Source: Halochromatium roseum (GTDB taxonomy: Bacteria; Pseudomonadota; Gammaproteobacteria; Chromatiales; Chromatiaceae). Taken from it: 64,000 nucleotides of DNA. Shown here piece after piece: positions 8,289 through 18,854 of this stretch. The notes under the pieces are model-generated. The model made no database searches. It worked only from the letters and a program-made list of their open reading frames with translations, and was not told where the DNA came from. Position 1 is the first letter of the stretch. Each line of letters begins with the position of its first letter. The stretch spans positions 1-64,000 of the forward strand of contig NZ_NHSH01000057.1 of NCBI RefSeq assembly GCF_016653315.1, read 5' to 3'. The position numbers and the translations under genes were made by a program.

Positions 8289-9725
8289 TTGCCCTCCTTG
8301 CCTGATGCCGCCTTCTCCGCTGATCGACTGAGGCCGCTGCTGGCGGCCGCGTTGGCGCGGTCGCCGCGTTCTCAGCGGCTCTGGATCGCCTATAGCGGCG
8401 GCTGCGATTCCCACGTTCTCCTGCATGCCTGTGTTGAGCTGCGCGCTGAGCTTGATGTGGTACTGAGTGTCATCCATGTCGACCATGGCCTGCATCCAGA
8501 GTCCGGTGCTTGGGCGCGCCACTGCGGCAGCGTCTGTGATCAGCTGGGTGTCGATTTCCATGCGCGGCGGGCGCAGATCGAGCGTCGTCGGGGCCAAAGC
8601 CTAGAGGCGCTGGCACGCGCGACGCGCCGACGCCTGTTTGCCGATTGCCTTGGCCCTGGCGACTGGCTTGCGACCGCGCAGCATCGCGACGATCAGGCCG
8701 AGACCCTGCTGCTCGCGTTGCTCCGCGGCAGCGGTGTCCACGGCTTAGCCGCAATGCCAGCGTGCGCAGCACTGGGAGCTGGAACCCTCATCCGCCCGTT
8801 GCTCGGGTTCGCACAGGCCGATTTGCGTGCCTACGCCGAGCAGCATCGGCTGTGCTGGCTCGAAGATCCGTCGAATCAGGATCTCGACTTCGATCGCAAT
8901 CTGCTGCGCCATCAGATCATGCCGGTCTTGCGCCAGCGCTGGCCATCAGCGTCAACCACCATCGCCCGCAGCGCCGCCCACTGCGCTGAGGCCGCTGTGC
9001 TGATCGATACGCTGGCTGATGAACTGCTGCCAACGGTTGCCGGCTCGCGGCCGACGACACTTTCGGCCGCGCGCCTGTCGACGCTAGCATCCGAGCGCGC
9101 CCGCGCAGTGTTGCGGCGCTGGTTGGCGCGGCAAGGCTTTCGAGCGCCAAATCGGCCGCGCTTAGAGAGGATTTTGAGCGAGGTCGCTCAGGCCCGCGCC
9201 GATGCCCAGCCCCTGGTCGCCTGGGAGGGATGCGAACTGCGTTGCTACCGCGATGATCTGTTCGCGCTGGCGCCCTTGCCGCCGCGCCCCGCGACCGAGT
9301 TGAGTTGGGATGGGCGGCAGCCACTGCAACTGCCGCTGGGCTTGGGCAGGCTGCGCCTCGAGGCCGATGACTCGGCGTGCCCAGTGGGGAGCGCAGCATC
9401 CTGCCAGAGGTTGCCTCATGTGCCTGCCATGATCGTTCGCTTTGGCTCGCCTGGCCTGCATTGCCGGCAACCGAATCGACCGAGTCGAACACTCAAGAAC
9501 CTGTTCCAGCAGGGCGGTGTTCCCGCCTGGCTGCGAGCCTATGTACCGCTGCTTCTCGATGGTCAAGGCGAACTGCTTGCGGTTGCCGGTGTTGCGGGCT
9601 GCGGTTGGGAGGGTGACTCCAAGCGCGGGCAGCGGCCGTTGTGCTTGTGGTGGGAAGGGCATCCCTGGGCGCAGTTTGGCTGGTTCACCGAGCCCTTGGT
9701 GCTCAGGCGGGTCGGGCCTGGATGA
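8289..9725 (+). CDS. tilS: tRNA(Ile)-lysidine synthase
   Basis: Adds lysine to C34 of the CAU-anticodon isoleucine tRNA, changing its decoding from AUG to AUA. The protein has the PP-loop ATP pyrophosphatase motif SGGCDS at residues 36-41, the following VIHVDHGLHPES segment, the middle TilS domain and a C-terminal domain containing RTLKNLFQQGGVPAWLR, which is diagnostic of TilS. The reading frame opens with TTG at 8289, 53 bp after accA. Other TTG codons nearby are possible and the exact start is uncertain. It ends convergent to cnoX. Confidence 0.94.
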   Translation: MPSLPDAAFSADRLRPLLAAALARSPRSQRLWIAYSGGCDSHVLLHACVELRAELDVVLSVIHVDHGLHPESGAWARHCGSVCDQLGVDFHARRAQIERRRGQSLEALARATRRRLFADCLGPGDWLATAQHRDDQAETLLLALLRGSGVHGLAAMPACAALGAGTLIRPLLGFAQADLRAYAEQHRLCWLEDPSNQDLDFDRNLLRHQIMPVLRQRWPSASTTIARSAAHCAEAAVLIDTLADELLPTVAGSRPTTLSAARLSTLASERARAVLRRWLARQGFRAPNRPRLERILSEVAQARADAQPLVAWEGCELRCYRDDLFALAPLPPRPATELSWDGRQPLQLPLGLGRLRLEADDSACPVGSAASCQRLPHVPAMIVRFGSPGLHCRQPNRPSRTLKNLFQQGGVPAWLRAYVPLLLDGQGELLAVAGVAGCGWEGDSKRGQRPLCLWWEGHPWAQFGWFTEPLVLRRVGPG

Positions 9726-9823
9726 CGACGCGCTGGCCAAGCTCCCCAGCAGATCGCTGTACACCGCGTCCATGGGGCGGAGATCCGGAACATCAGGCCA
9801 TCAGTTCACTGTAACGGCAGGCT

Positions 9824-10687
9824 TCAGTACAGACTGCTCAACATCTTCGCCCGATAGCCTGTCACCAGCTCGTCATGACTCCCCAGGAGATCGAAGATCG
9901 CGACCATGCCTTTGCGTGCTGCATCGTCGCCATACTGACGGTCACGCTTTAATAACGTCAGCAGATTCTCCAGTGCTGCCTCGTTGTCACCGGCCAACAC
10001 TTGATGGGCCGCCAGCTGATATCGTGCAGCACTATCTCCAGGGGTCGCTTCGAGGGTTGCCTTCAGTGCTGCGGCAGGTGGTGCATCAGCGACCGCTGCG
10101 CTGAATGCCAGCCGCCCGCGCAGTGCCGCGAGTTCTGGATCAGCAGCCAGATCGAGTGGGGTGTGCTCCAGCAGCGCGAGTGCGCCTTGGGCGTCGCCCT
10201 CTGCTGCCCTCAGCTGGACCTTGGCGATGAAGACGCGGCTGTTGCTTGGATCATCACGCTCGGCTCGGTCGACCAGTGCCGCTGCTGCTGTCAGATCGCC
10301 TGTGGCGATCGCCTGACGTGCCTGTTCGAGCAGCCGATCGGAGGCGCGAAGGATGTGCCGTGATAGGAACTCGCGGATCTGCGCCTCGGGTAACGCGCCC
10401 ATGAACTGGTCGACTGCTTGGCCGTCCTTGAATAGCTGTACCGTCGGCAGGCTGCGGATTCCAAACTGCGCGGCCAGTGCCTGCTCGGCCTCGGTGTCGA
10501 CCTTGGCGAGGAAGAATTGACCTTTGAATTCTTCGGCGAGTCGCGACAAGATCGGCATCAGTTGCCGGCAAGGTGCGCACCAGTCGGCCCAGAAGTCGAC
10601 CAGTACCGGACGTTCAAAGGAGCCCTGGATGACGATGCGCTCGAAGTCGGCAGCCGTAACGGCGGCCGTATGGGTAGAGTCGGTCAT
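9824..10687 (-). CDS. cnoX: Thioredoxin-fold co-chaperone CnoX (YbbN family)
   Basis: A cytoplasmic holdase that protects proteins under oxidative stress and hands them to GroEL and DnaK. The 287 residues comprise an N-terminal thioredoxin domain with an intact WCAPC active site (Cys37 and Cys40) and a C-terminal TPR region (about 130-287), with the family-typical tail LLTLLKRDRQYGDDAARKGM. E. coli CnoX has lost the CxxC pair; this version keeps it, so it may be redox-active. ATG at 10687 has GAGAGA upstream. It runs divergently from trxC. Confidence 0.92.
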   Translation of the reverse strand: MTDSTHTAAVTAADFERIVIQGSFERPVLVDFWADWCAPCRQLMPILSRLAEEFKGQFFLAKVDTEAEQALAAQFGIRSLPTVQLFKDGQAVDQFMGALPEAQIREFLSRHILRASDRLLEQARQAIATGDLTAAAALVDRAERDDPSNSRVFIAKVQLRAAEGDAQGALALLEHTPLDLAADPELAALRGRLAFSAAVADAPPAAALKATLEATPGDSAARYQLAAHQVLAGDNEAALENLLTLLKRDRQYGDDAARKGMVAIFDLLGSHDELVTGYRAKMLSSLY

Positions 10688-10985
10688 AGTGTCTCTCGAT
10701 GTGGTCTAAGGCGCGCAAGGCCTTGGCGAGTTGGGCCGCTCAGGCACCTGCGCGGAGTCGCCAGCGCGAAGTCGCATTGGCACTTGGGTCTTGCCTGGAA
10801 AATAATTGTCGCAACGGCCTCAATCAAGCGGGCGTTGGTTCGAATCGGCATCGGTACTCGGCGAGCGAGGTTTTTCCGATCGGCCTTTCCGAACGGCCTT
10901 TCCGATCACCTTGTCCGGTCACGCTGATCGCCCGACTCCTGAGAGCTGCCACCCAACATTTCGGAACCTCACTGGAGGCATACCA

Positions 10986-11420
10986 ATGACAACGCCCATC
11001 CACATCGTCTGCCCGCACTGCGATGCGGTCAATCGGCTTCCACCACAGCGCCTCGCTGACGGCGGGCGCTGCGGTCAGTGCCATCGCGCCCTGTTTGACG
11101 GTCAACCGCTCGCGCTTAGCCAGGCAAGCTTCGAGCGCCACGCTAGCCGCAGCGACATCCCGCTGGTGGTCGATTTCTGGGCCGCTTGGTGTGGTCCCTG
11201 CAAGATGATGGCGCCAGCCTTCGAAGCGGCAGCGTCCCGGCTCGAGCCGCGGGCTCGATTGGCTAAGGTCAACACGGAACAAGAGCAGGGGCTGGCGATG
11301 CGTTTTGGTATCCGCAGCATTCCGACCCTGGCGCTCTTTGTCGGTGGTCAAGAACGCGCGCGGCAAGCCGGGGCCATGGATACTAACGGTATCGTGCGCT
11401 GGGTCGAGACCAATCTATAA
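10986..11420 (+). CDS. trxC: Thioredoxin 2 (zinc-binding thioredoxin TrxC)
   Basis: A cytoplasmic disulfide reductase. The 144 residues have an N-terminal zinc finger (Cys9, Cys12, Cys29, Cys32) and the canonical WCGPC active site at 69-72, which together define TrxC. The ATG at 10986 has GGAGG seven bases ahead and gives the family-typical start MTTPIHIVCPHCD; the upstream open frame to 10806 is not supported. It sits 298 bp from the divergent cnoX, so two thioredoxin-fold proteins share one control region. Confidence 0.94.
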   Translation: MTTPIHIVCPHCDAVNRLPPQRLADGGRCGQCHRALFDGQPLALSQASFERHASRSDIPLVVDFWAAWCGPCKMMAPAFEAAASRLEPRARLAKVNTEQEQGLAMRFGIRSIPTLALFVGGQERARQAGAMDTNGIVRWVETNL

Positions 11421-11948
11421 CGTCGTTCGCGCTACCGATCCCTGTCATCTGTCGATGGAACTGACCCCGGGTTGCGCCATGACGACCTCGAGATCTAGTG
11501 CTCAAGAGCACCGCTCCTCGCGCGTCAACGGACAAAGCGTCGCACATTTTGTGACGCAGTTGTTGCGCTGCAGCACTAACCATGGACAGCGGCGGAGGCT
11601 TTCGCTAACATCCTGGCCGTTTTGTACGGCGACGGCTTAACGGTTTTCACGAGCGGACTGCGGTCTTAGTGCGGGCATGTTTGATGAGCCCTCGCCAGCG
11701 CTCGACTTGAAGCGTACACCCTTTGCCTGAGTGGGTACGCCACGGTCGTCGTCTACCACATTGTTGCTGGGTCGCATGTGTCACTGCAACAAGGGTCGCA
11801 TTGGGCGGCCATTGATGGTCGGGCATTTCGCCCGGCAGGCAGCATGGATAAGCCTGTGCTGCCTCAGGCGCAATTGGTGACATCGATTGATTCCATCAAT
11901 TCATGACATCAGCCGCGTTCTGCACCACCGACTGCCTCGGAGGCTGCG
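11421..11948. other. Gene-free stretch upstream of carA
   Basis: I see no convincing gene here. A 78-codon minus-strand frame (11647-11883) has no recognisable protein features. In gammaproteobacteria carAB is often controlled from long upstream regions by arginine and pyrimidines, but I could not identify a specific ArgR or PepA site by eye. Confidence 0.4.
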
Positions 11949-13100
11949 TTGACTATTCCTGCGGTTTTGGTCCTGCAAGACGGCTCTGTCTTTCGCGGGA
12001 CATCAATAGGCGCCCGCGGCCAAAGCGTTGGTGAGGTCGTGTTCAACACGGCCATGTCGGGCTATCAAGAGATCCTGACCGACCCGTCTTATCGGCGGCA
12101 GCTGGTCACCCTGACCTATCCGCACATCGGTAATACCGGTACCAACGAGGAGGATGAGGAGTCGCCCGCGATCCAGGCCGCTGGCCTGATCATTCGCGAT
12201 CTGCCGGTGCTCGCGAGCAATTTCCGCCGCAACGAGACCCTGAGTGCGTATCTCGAGCGTCAGGGGGTGGTTGGCATCGCCGACATCGATACCCGACGTC
12301 TGACCCGACTGCTGCGCGAGAAGGGGGCGCAAAACGGATGCTTAATGGCCGGCGATGATCTCGACGAGCAGGGCGCCCTGGTCGCGGCTACCGCCTTTCC
12401 TGGACTCAAGGGCATGGATCTCGCGCGTGAGGCCGGCGTCAGCAGCGCCTATCGCTGGACTCAGGGCACTTGGAGCCTTGAGCAAGGATTGCCCGAGCCG
12501 CTCGCCTGGGATGACGAGCGCTTGCGACACCATGTCGTCGCCTACGACTTTGGCATCAAGCGCAATATCCTTCGGCTGCTGGTCGACCATGGCTGTCGGA
12601 TCACGGTGGTGCCGCCGCAGACCTCGGTTGCCGAGGTGCTCGAACTGTCCCCGGACGGCGTCTTCCTCAGTAACGGTCCTGGCGACCCCGAGCCCTGCGG
12701 CTACGCGATTGAGGCCATTCGTGAACTGCTGGCGCGTGATGTGCCGCTGTTCGGCATCTGTCTCGGGCATCAGCTGCTTGGTCTCGCCTGCGGCGCGCAG
12801 AGCGTGAAGATGAAGTTTGGTCATCATGGTGCCAACCATCCGGTACAGGACTTGACGACCGGACAGGTCATGATCAGTAGCCAGAATCACGGCTTTGCCA
12901 TCGATGAGCAGAGCCTGCCGGCTGCGGTCGAGGCGACCCATCGCTCGTTGTTCGATGGCTCGCTGCAGGGGCTGCGCCACCGTGCGCATCCGGCCTTTAG
13001 CTTCCAGGGGCATCCTGAAGCGAGCCCGGGCCCGCATGACGTTGAGCCCTTGTTTGCCCAGTTCGTCAGCATGATGGACGCGCGCTCGGGCGGGCAGTGA
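11949..13100 (+). CDS. carA: Carbamoyl-phosphate synthase small (glutaminase) subunit
   Basis: Hydrolyses glutamine and channels ammonia to CarB for carbamoyl phosphate, the precursor of arginine and pyrimidines. The 383 residues comprise an N-terminal CarA domain ([11 protein letters not shown]) and a class I glutamine amidotransferase domain with nucleophile Cys271 in [13 protein letters not shown] and the HPEASPGP catalytic histidine/glutamate. The start is TTG at 11949, supported by CGGAGG upstream and by alignment of the first residues with the family. carB follows 127 bp later, beyond a heptamer repeat. Confidence 0.96.
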   Translation: MTIPAVLVLQDGSVFRGTSIGARGQSVGEVVFNTAMSGYQEILTDPSYRRQLVTLTYPHIGNTGTNEEDEESPAIQAAGLIIRDLPVLASNFRRNETLSAYLERQGVVGIADIDTRRLTRLLREKGAQNGCLMAGDDLDEQGALVAATAFPGLKGMDLAREAGVSSAYRWTQGTWSLEQGLPEPLAWDDERLRHHVVAYDFGIKRNILRLLVDHGCRITVVPPQTSVAEVLELSPDGVFLSNGPGDPEPCGYAIEAIRELLARDVPLFGICLGHQLLGLACGAQSVKMKFGHHGANHPVQDLTTGQVMISSQNHGFAIDEQSLPAAVEATHRSLFDGSLQGLRHRAHPAFSFQGHPEASPGPHDVEPLFAQFVSMMDARSGGQ

Positions 13101-13102
13101 GC

Positions 13103-13144
13103 AGAGTGGAGAGTGGAGAGTGGAGAGTAGAGAGTAGAGAGTGG
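13103..13144. repeat. Six tandem heptamers between carA and carB
   Basis: Six head-to-tail copies of AGAGTGG/AGAGTAG, starting 3 bases after the carA stop codon and followed by degenerate copies to about 13156. On the other strand it reads as CCACTCT repeats. It lies inside the carA-carB transcript. Confidence 0.9.
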
Positions 13145-13227
13145 ATAGAGGGTAGGTGAATCGCGCAAGATTCACGTTAAACAAACACAACCTTTTTACG
13201 TAGCAGATTTCGGACGCCTCTCAGCCT

Positions 13228-16200
13228 ATGCCCAAGCGCACAGACATCCAGAGCATCTTGATCATCGGCGCTGGGCCGATCGTGATCGGGCAGGCCTGCG
13301 AGTTCGATTACTCCGGCGCCCAGGCCTGCAAGGCGCTGCGCGAAGAGGGATTCCGCGTGGTGCTGGTGAACTCGAACCCGGCGACGATCATGACCGATCC
13401 GGAGATGGCCGATGCGACTTACATCGAGCCCATCACCTGGCGGGTCTTGGAGCGCATCATCGCCCATGAGCGCCCGGATGCGCTGCTGCCGACCATGGGC
13501 GGACAGACGGCGCTGAATTGCGCGCTGGATCTGGTCACCGAAGGCGTGCTCGAGCGCTACGGCGTGGAGATGATCGGCGCCTCGCGCGAGGCGATCGACA
13601 AGGCCGAGGATCGCGATCTGTTCCGCCAGGCGATGCGCCGTATCGGCCTCGACATGCCACGCTCGGCGATCGCGCATAGTCTGGAAGAAGCGATTCAGGT
13701 GCAGGCGCAGATCGGTTTCCCGACCATCATCCGGCCCTCGTTCACCATGGGCGGCAGCGGCGGTGGCATCGCGTACAACCATGAGGAGTTCGAGGAGATC
13801 TGCACCCGCGGGCTGGATCTCTCGCCGGTCAACGAGCTGCTGATCGAGGAATCCGCACTGGGTTGGAAAGAGTACGAGATGGAGGTGGTGCGCGACCACA
13901 AGGACAACTGCATCATCATCTGCTCGATCGAGAACCTGGACCCGATGGGTGTGCACACCGGCGACTCGATTACGGTGGCCCCGGCGCAGACGCTGACCGA
14001 CAAGGAATACCAGCGCATGCGCGATGCCTCGCTCGCCGTGCTGCGCGAGATCGGCGTCGATACCGGCGGCTCGAACGTCCAGTTCGCGATCCATCCCGAC
14101 GATGGGCGCATGATCATCATCGAGATGAACCCGCGCGTCTCGCGCTCCTCGGCGCTGGCATCCAAGGCCACCGGCTTCCCGATCGCCAAGGTCGCCGCCA
14201 AGCTCGCGGTTGGCTACACCCTTGATGAGCTGCGCAACGAGATCACCGGCGGCGCGACCCCGGCCTCGTTTGAGCCGGCGATCGACTACGTGGTCACCAA
14301 GATCCCGCGCTTTGCGTTCGAGAAATTCCCGCTCGCCGATGCCCATCTGACCACGCAGATGAAATCAGTGGGCGAGGTGATGGCGATCGGCCGCACCTTC
14401 CAAGAGTCACTGCAGAAGGCGCTGCGCGGGCTCGAGACCGACAAGGACGGTCTCAACGAGATGTTGAACCTGTCCGATCCGCAGTCGCTGAGCCGACTGC
14501 GCACCGAGCTGCGCCAGCCGGGCGCCGAGCGCATCTTCTACTTGGCCGATGCCCTGCGCGCCGGGATGACCCTGGACGAGGTGCAGGCGCTGACCAAGAT
14601 CGATCCCTGGTTCCTGGCGCAGATCGATGAGCTGGTGGCGATCGAGCATGAGGTTCGGGTGCAGGGGCTTGCAGCGTTGGATGCAGCGCGCCTGCGCGGG
14701 CTGAAGCGACGCGGATTCTCGGATCGGCGTCTGGCTGCGCTGACCAAGCAGACCGAGGAGGTGGTCCGCGAGCGCCGGCGTGAGCTTGGTATCCGGCCGG
14801 TGTTCAAGCGCGTCGATACCTGCGCTGCTGAGTTTGCGACCAGCACGGCGTACCTGTACTCGACCTATGAGGAAGAGTGCGAGGCGGTGCCAACTGACGC
14901 CAAGAAGATCATGGTGCTCGGCGGTGGTCCGAACCGGATCGGGCAGGGCATCGAATTCGATTACTGCTGTGTTCACGCCGCCTTCGCGCTGCGCGATGAT
15001 GGTTTCGAGACCATCATGGTCAACTGCAATCCGGAGACCGTCTCGACCGACTACGACACCTCCGATCGACTCTATTTCGAGCCGCTGACCACCGAGGATG
15101 TCCTCGCCATCGTCGACACCGAGCGCCCCTATGGCGTGATCGTCCAATACGGCGGGCAGACACCGCTGAAGCTGGCGCGCGACCTGGAGGCCGCCGGGGT
15201 ACCGATCATCGGTACCTCACCTGACAGTATCGACCATGCCGAAGACCGCGAGCGTTTTCAGCGTCTGATTACGGAGCTGGGTCTGAAACAGCCGCCGAAT
15301 GCGACTGCGCGCAGCGAGAGCGAAGCGGTGGAGCGGGCGGCTGAGATCGGCTATCCGTTGGTAGTGCGTCCCTCCTATGTGCTGGGCGGGCGGGCGATGG
15401 AACTGGTCTATGATGAGCAGGATCTGCGCCGCTATATCCGCACCGCGGTCAGCGTCTCGAACGCGGCACCGGTGCTGTTGGACCGTTTCCTCGAGGACGC
15501 GATCGAGGTCGATGTCGATGCCGTCTGCGACGGCGAGTCGGTGCTGATCGGCGGCATCATGGAGCACATCGAGCAAGCCGGGGTGCACTCGGGTGATTCG
15601 GCCTGCTCGCTGCCGCCCTATACCCTGAGCGCCAAGCTGCAAGACCGCCTGCGCGAGCAGATGGCGGCCATGGGGCTGGCGCTCGGCGTGCGCGGGCTGA
15701 TGAACGCCCAGTTTGCGATCAAGGGTGAGGATATCTACGTGCTTGAGGTCAACCCAAGGGCTTCGCGCACGGTACCCTTTGTTTCCAAGGCGGTCGGTGT
15801 TCCGCTCGCCAAGGTCGGTGCGCGCTGCATGGCCGGGCGCTCATTGGCTGAGCAGGGCATGCTGCTTGAGGTCGCGCCGAATCGCTACTGCGTCAAGGAG
15901 GCGGTGTTTCCCTTCGTCAAGTTTCCTGGTGTCGATACCCTACTCGGGCCGGAGATGAAGTCGACCGGCGAGGTGATGGGGATCGGCAAGACCTTTGCCG
16001 AGGCCTTCGGCAAGGCGGTGGAGGCGGCCGGGATGGCGTTGCCACGTCCGGGAAAGGCCTTGCTCAGCATCCGCGATGCGGATAAGGCACGGATGTTGGC
16101 GGTCGCCCGCAAGCTCCTCGAGCTGGGTTTTACGCTCTACGGCACCCACGGCACGGCACGGGCGATCCAGGATGCCGGGATGGACTGTGTTGGGGTCAAC

Positions 16201-16434
16201 AAGGTCAAGGAAGGGCGCCCGCACATCGTCGATATGATCAAGAACGGGGAGGTGCGCTTTATCGTCAATACCACGGAGGGGGCGGAGGCGATCGCCGATT
16301 CGGCAGCGATCCGGCGCGCGGCCTTGCAACACAAGGTCAGCTATACCACGACCATCTCTGGTGCTGAGGCCACCTGCCTCGCCTTGCAGGCAGGTGACCT
16401 TTTGGAGATTACCCAGTTACAGACGCTTTACTGA
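13228..16434 (+). CDS. carB: Carbamoyl-phosphate synthase large subunit
   Basis: The synthetase subunit that makes carbamoyl phosphate from bicarbonate, ammonia and two ATP. Its 1068 residues match the family (1073 in E. coli). The two homologous halves each carry an ATP-grasp domain ([10 protein letters not shown] and [12 protein letters not shown] nucleotide loops) and start with paired Rossmann-like segments ([17 protein letters not shown] and [15 protein letters not shown]). The C-terminal MGS allosteric domain (about 935-1068) contains [14 protein letters not shown] long minus-strand open frame (13177-14346) is only its GC-rich shadow. Confidence 0.98.
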   Translation: MPKRTDIQSILIIGAGPIVIGQACEFDYSGAQACKALREEGFRVVLVNSNPATIMTDPEMADATYIEPITWRVLERIIAHERPDALLPTMGGQTALNCALDLVTEGVLERYGVEMIGASREAIDKAEDRDLFRQAMRRIGLDMPRSAIAHSLEEAIQVQAQIGFPTIIRPSFTMGGSGGGIAYNHEEFEEICTRGLDLSPVNELLIEESALGWKEYEMEVVRDHKDNCIIICSIENLDPMGVHTGDSITVAPAQTLTDKEYQRMRDASLAVLREIGVDTGGSNVQFAIHPDDGRMIIIEMNPRVSRSSALASKATGFPIAKVAAKLAVGYTLDELRNEITGGATPASFEPAIDYVVTKIPRFAFEKFPLADAHLTTQMKSVGEVMAIGRTFQESLQKALRGLETDKDGLNEMLNLSDPQSLSRLRTELRQPGAERIFYLADALRAGMTLDEVQALTKIDPWFLAQIDELVAIEHEVRVQGLAALDAARLRGLKRRGFSDRRLAALTKQTEEVVRERRRELGIRPVFKRVDTCAAEFATSTAYLYSTYEEECEAVPTDAKKIMVLGGGPNRIGQGIEFDYCCVHAAFALRDDGFETIMVNCNPETVSTDYDTSDRLYFEPLTTEDVLAIVDTERPYGVIVQYGGQTPLKLARDLEAAGVPIIGTSPDSIDHAEDRERFQRLITELGLKQPPNATARSESEAVERAAEIGYPLVVRPSYVLGGRAMELVYDEQDLRRYIRTAVSVSNAAPVLLDRFLEDAIEVDVDAVCDGESVLIGGIMEHIEQAGVHSGDSACSLPPYTLSAKLQDRLREQMAAMGLALGVRGLMNAQFAIKGEDIYVLEVNPRASRTVPFVSKAVGVPLAKVGARCMAGRSLAEQGMLLEVAPNRYCVKEAVFPFVKFPGVDTLLGPEMKSTGEVMGIGKTFAEAFGKAVEAAGMALPRPGKALLSIRDADKARMLAVARKLLELGFTLYGTHGTARAIQDAGMDCVGVNKVKEGRPHIVDMIKNGEVRFIVNTTEGAEAIADSAAIRRAALQHKVSYTTTISGAEATCLALQAGDLLEITQLQTLY

Positions 16435-16678
16435 GCGCTTGTGCGCGGTTAGTCTCTGCGATGTTGTCTCGTCCCGCTTACCGCGGGGCCTCGTCATCAT
16501 AATCCCTACGCGTCGATCGATCGGTGGGTCCCCCATCGAGCGCACCGCTTCCTAAACCAACCTTCGACAACAACGCTATCCAAGATGGCGCGCGTTTGCC
16601 CACTGTTGCCGCAACGCGTGCTGACCGACGTATTCAGTGGGCGCGCCATGGTGCGCCCCAGTGTAAGAGGATGCCCGC

Positions 16679-17155
16679 ATGAATAGAGTCCCTCTCACGG
16701 CGAAAGGCGCCGAGCAGTTACGCACAGAGCTCGAGCAGCTCAAGCGCGTTGAGCGCCCACGCGTGATCGAGGCCATCGCCGAGGCACGCGCACACGGCGA
16801 CCTGAAGGAGAACGCTGAGTATCACGCGGCTCGGGAGCAGCAGGGCTTCATCGAAGGCCGCATCAAGGAGATTGAAAGCAAGCTCTCGAATGCCGAGATC
16901 ATCGATGTCACCAAGCTCAATCCTGGTGGTCGCGTGGTCTTTGGCGCAACCGTGGATGTGCTTGAGATCGACAAGGACGAAGAACACACCTTCATCATCG
17001 TCGGCGATGACGAGGCCGACATCAAGCAGGGCAAGATCTCGGTTGGCTCGCCGATTGCGCGTGGCCTGATCGGTAAGAGCGAGGGTGATACCGCGCTGGT
17101 CGAGGCGCCCGGTGGCAAACGTGAGTTCGAAATCCTCGAAGTACGTTATGAATGA
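16679..17155 (+). CDS. greA: Transcription elongation factor GreA
   Basis: Rescues backtracked RNA polymerase by stimulating cleavage of the nascent transcript. It has 158 residues, as in E. coli, with the N-terminal coiled coil containing the acidic-tip motif [16 protein letters not shown] and a C-terminal FKBP-like domain ending [22 protein letters not shown] lies 8 bases before the ATG. It is 244 bp downstream of carB; the carAB-greA order is also seen in E. coli relatives and other gammaproteobacteria. Confidence 0.97.
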   Translation: MNRVPLTAKGAEQLRTELEQLKRVERPRVIEAIAEARAHGDLKENAEYHAAREQQGFIEGRIKEIESKLSNAEIIDVTKLNPGGRVVFGATVDVLEIDKDEEHTFIIVGDDEADIKQGKISVGSPIARGLIGKSEGDTALVEAPGGKREFEILEVRYE

Positions 17156-17225
17156 GGGCGCTGCATGCCGTTGCGGAACCAGTGCTGGAGCCGGTGACGA
17201 GTGTCATCGAGCGTGCCACCAGGGT

Positions 17226-17261
17226 GCGATCAGGGACGCGATCAGGGACGCGATCAGGGTG
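17226..17261. repeat. Three tandem 12-mers downstream of greA
   Basis: Three copies of GCGATCAGGGAC (last copy ends GTG), followed by degenerate GATCAG-containing relatives to about 17285. They sit between greA and the DUF2845 gene. Confidence 0.8.
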
Positions 17262-17374
17262 TGATCAGAGGCGCGCGATGAGAGGTGCGCTGAGAATCGG
17301 CCTATAATCCCTGACCGGCCGACAGCGAAGACTTGCTTTCGCTCGGCACGATAAGCCCTGGAGAGGAGGTATCC

Positions 17375-17698
17375 ATGCGCCATCTGGCTCTGATCGGTTG
17401 TCTGCTGCTTGCGGCAGCTCCAGCTCACGCACTGCGCTGTGGCAACAGCGTGATCTCGGAAGGTGACAGTACCTTACGGCTGAAGCGGTTTTGCGGCGAG
17501 CCGGCCCAGGTCGAGCAGCACGAGGATCGGGTTGCAGTGGAGCGTTACGATTCGTCGCGGCAGCATGACTACATAGATTATGTGGGTAAGCCCTACGAGA
17601 TCTGGATCTATAACTTCGGTCCGCGCCGCTTGATCAACCGCATTGAGGTTCGCGACGGCGTCATCAAGCAGATCACGACCGGCGGTTACGGCTATTGA
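17375..17698 (+). CDS. DUF2845 domain exported protein
   Basis: A 107-residue protein of the DUF2845 family, function unknown. It has a clear signal peptide (MRHLALIGCLLLAAAPAHA) followed by a mature domain with LRCGNSVISEGD and FCGEP, whose two cysteines may pair in the periplasm. AGGAGG lies six bases before the ATG at 17375. The next gene begins 28-31 bp after its stop, so it may be cotranscribed with the polyamine-sensor pair, though a functional link is only a guess. Confidence 0.8.
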   Translation: MRHLALIGCLLLAAAPAHALRCGNSVISEGDSTLRLKRFCGEPAQVEQHEDRVAVERYDSSRQHDYIDYVGKPYEIWIYNFGPRRLINRIEVRDGVIKQITTGGYGY

Positions 17699-17729
17699 TG
17701 ACGACCTCGATGGCCATGCACTGTCAATG

Positions 17730-18851
17730 ATGGGGCTTTGGGTGAAGAACGAGTGCGGCTTACTGCGGACATCATGGCTGTTGAGCCGCGTGCTGCTGGT
17801 CCCGGTCTTATTGGCTAGCGCTGCGCTGGCTGAGGAACCACAGGGCACCTCCGCTTGGGCAACAAAGGCACCGACACGCGAACTGCGGGTGTTGACCTGG
17901 CCAGAATATCTCGATCCGGCCCTCGTCGACATGTTCGAGCGGGAATTCAAGGCGCGCGTCAGATTCGACTATTTCGAGAGTGACGATGCGCGTGATCGCT
18001 TTGTCGTGCAGAGCGATGGTCAGGGATTCGAGATCGCGGTGCTCGATAGCAGCGCCATTGCGAGCTATCAGCGACGGGGCTGGATTCGCCCCATCGACGT
18101 GGCACAGGTTCCCAACCTGCGCCATATCGACAAGGCTATCGATCAGGCCTACCCAGAGACCAGCGGTTATGCGGTGCCGTATTTCTGGGGCACCACCGGC
18201 ATTGCCTACCGGGCTGACTTGGTGCCGGAACCGCCACGGCGTTGGATGGATCTGTTTCGCCCCGATGCGGCCTTGGTTGGGCGTATCATGATGATCGCCG
18301 ACAGTTACGATCTGATCGGCATGGCCCTGAAGGCGCTGGGTTTCTCGATGAATAGCGACGATCCCGAGCAGATCGAGCAAGCCACCGCACTGCTGTTGGA
18401 ACAAAAACCCGCGTTGCGCGGCTATGGCACCTTAGAACTGGGCCCGGAATCACCGCTGATCACTGGTGAGCTGGTGGCGGCCATGAGCTACAGCGGCGAT
18501 GCGGCGATGCTGATGGAGCAGCATGACGCGATCCGCTATCGGGTGCCAGAAGAAGGTGGGCCGATTTGGATCGACTATCTGACGATTGGCGCGCAGGGCC
18601 AGTCTGATTTAGCCCTAGCCTTCATCGACTTTCTCAATCGTCCCGAGGTGGCGGCGCAGAATGCCCGCTATCTTCACTATGCAACGCCCAATCGGGCTGC
18701 CGAGGCACTGTTGCCCACCGAGTTTCTCAGCGATCCATTGATCTACCCTCCACCCGAGACGCTTGCCCGCTGCGAGCACTACAAGCCGCTGTCACCCGAG
18801 GCGGTGCGCCAGCGTGTCGAAGTCTACTCAGCGATCGTCCACGGTCGCTGA
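17730..18851 (+). CDS. PotD/NspS-like periplasmic polyamine-binding protein
   Basis: A solute-binding protein of the spermidine/putrescine (PotD) family, about 374 residues, with an N-terminal membrane/signal segment (SWLLSRVLLVPVLLASAALA). Features typical of the family are RVLTWPEYLDP, YAVPYFWGTTGIAY, the aspartate-rich binding region and the C-terminal NRPEVAAQNARYLHYATPN. No permease or ATPase genes accompany it. Instead it is followed 3 bp later by a membrane GGDEF-EAL protein, the arrangement of nspS-mbaA in Vibrio cholerae, where NspS reports norspermidine to MbaA. I infer a sensing, not transport, role. Start: ATG ATG at 17727/17730; no strong ribosome binding site decides. Confidence 0.8.
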   Translation: MGLWVKNECGLLRTSWLLSRVLLVPVLLASAALAEEPQGTSAWATKAPTRELRVLTWPEYLDPALVDMFEREFKARVRFDYFESDDARDRFVVQSDGQGFEIAVLDSSAIASYQRRGWIRPIDVAQVPNLRHIDKAIDQAYPETSGYAVPYFWGTTGIAYRADLVPEPPRRWMDLFRPDAALVGRIMMIADSYDLIGMALKALGFSMNSDDPEQIEQATALLLEQKPALRGYGTLELGPESPLITGELVAAMSYSGDAAMLMEQHDAIRYRVPEEGGPIWIDYLTIGAQGQSDLALAFIDFLNRPEVAAQNARYLHYATPNRAAEALLPTEFLSDPLIYPPPETLARCEHYKPLSPEAVRQRVEVYSAIVHGR

Positions 18852-18854
18852 TCC

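Noticed and set aside
11647-11883. 78-codon minus-strand frame upstream of carA
   Set aside because: No ribosome site, no recognisable domain and an amino-acid mix typical of a chance frame.
13177-14346. Long minus-strand open frame opposite carB
   Set aside because: It is antisense to a perfectly conserved carB and has the composition of a GC-rich shadow; no family features.
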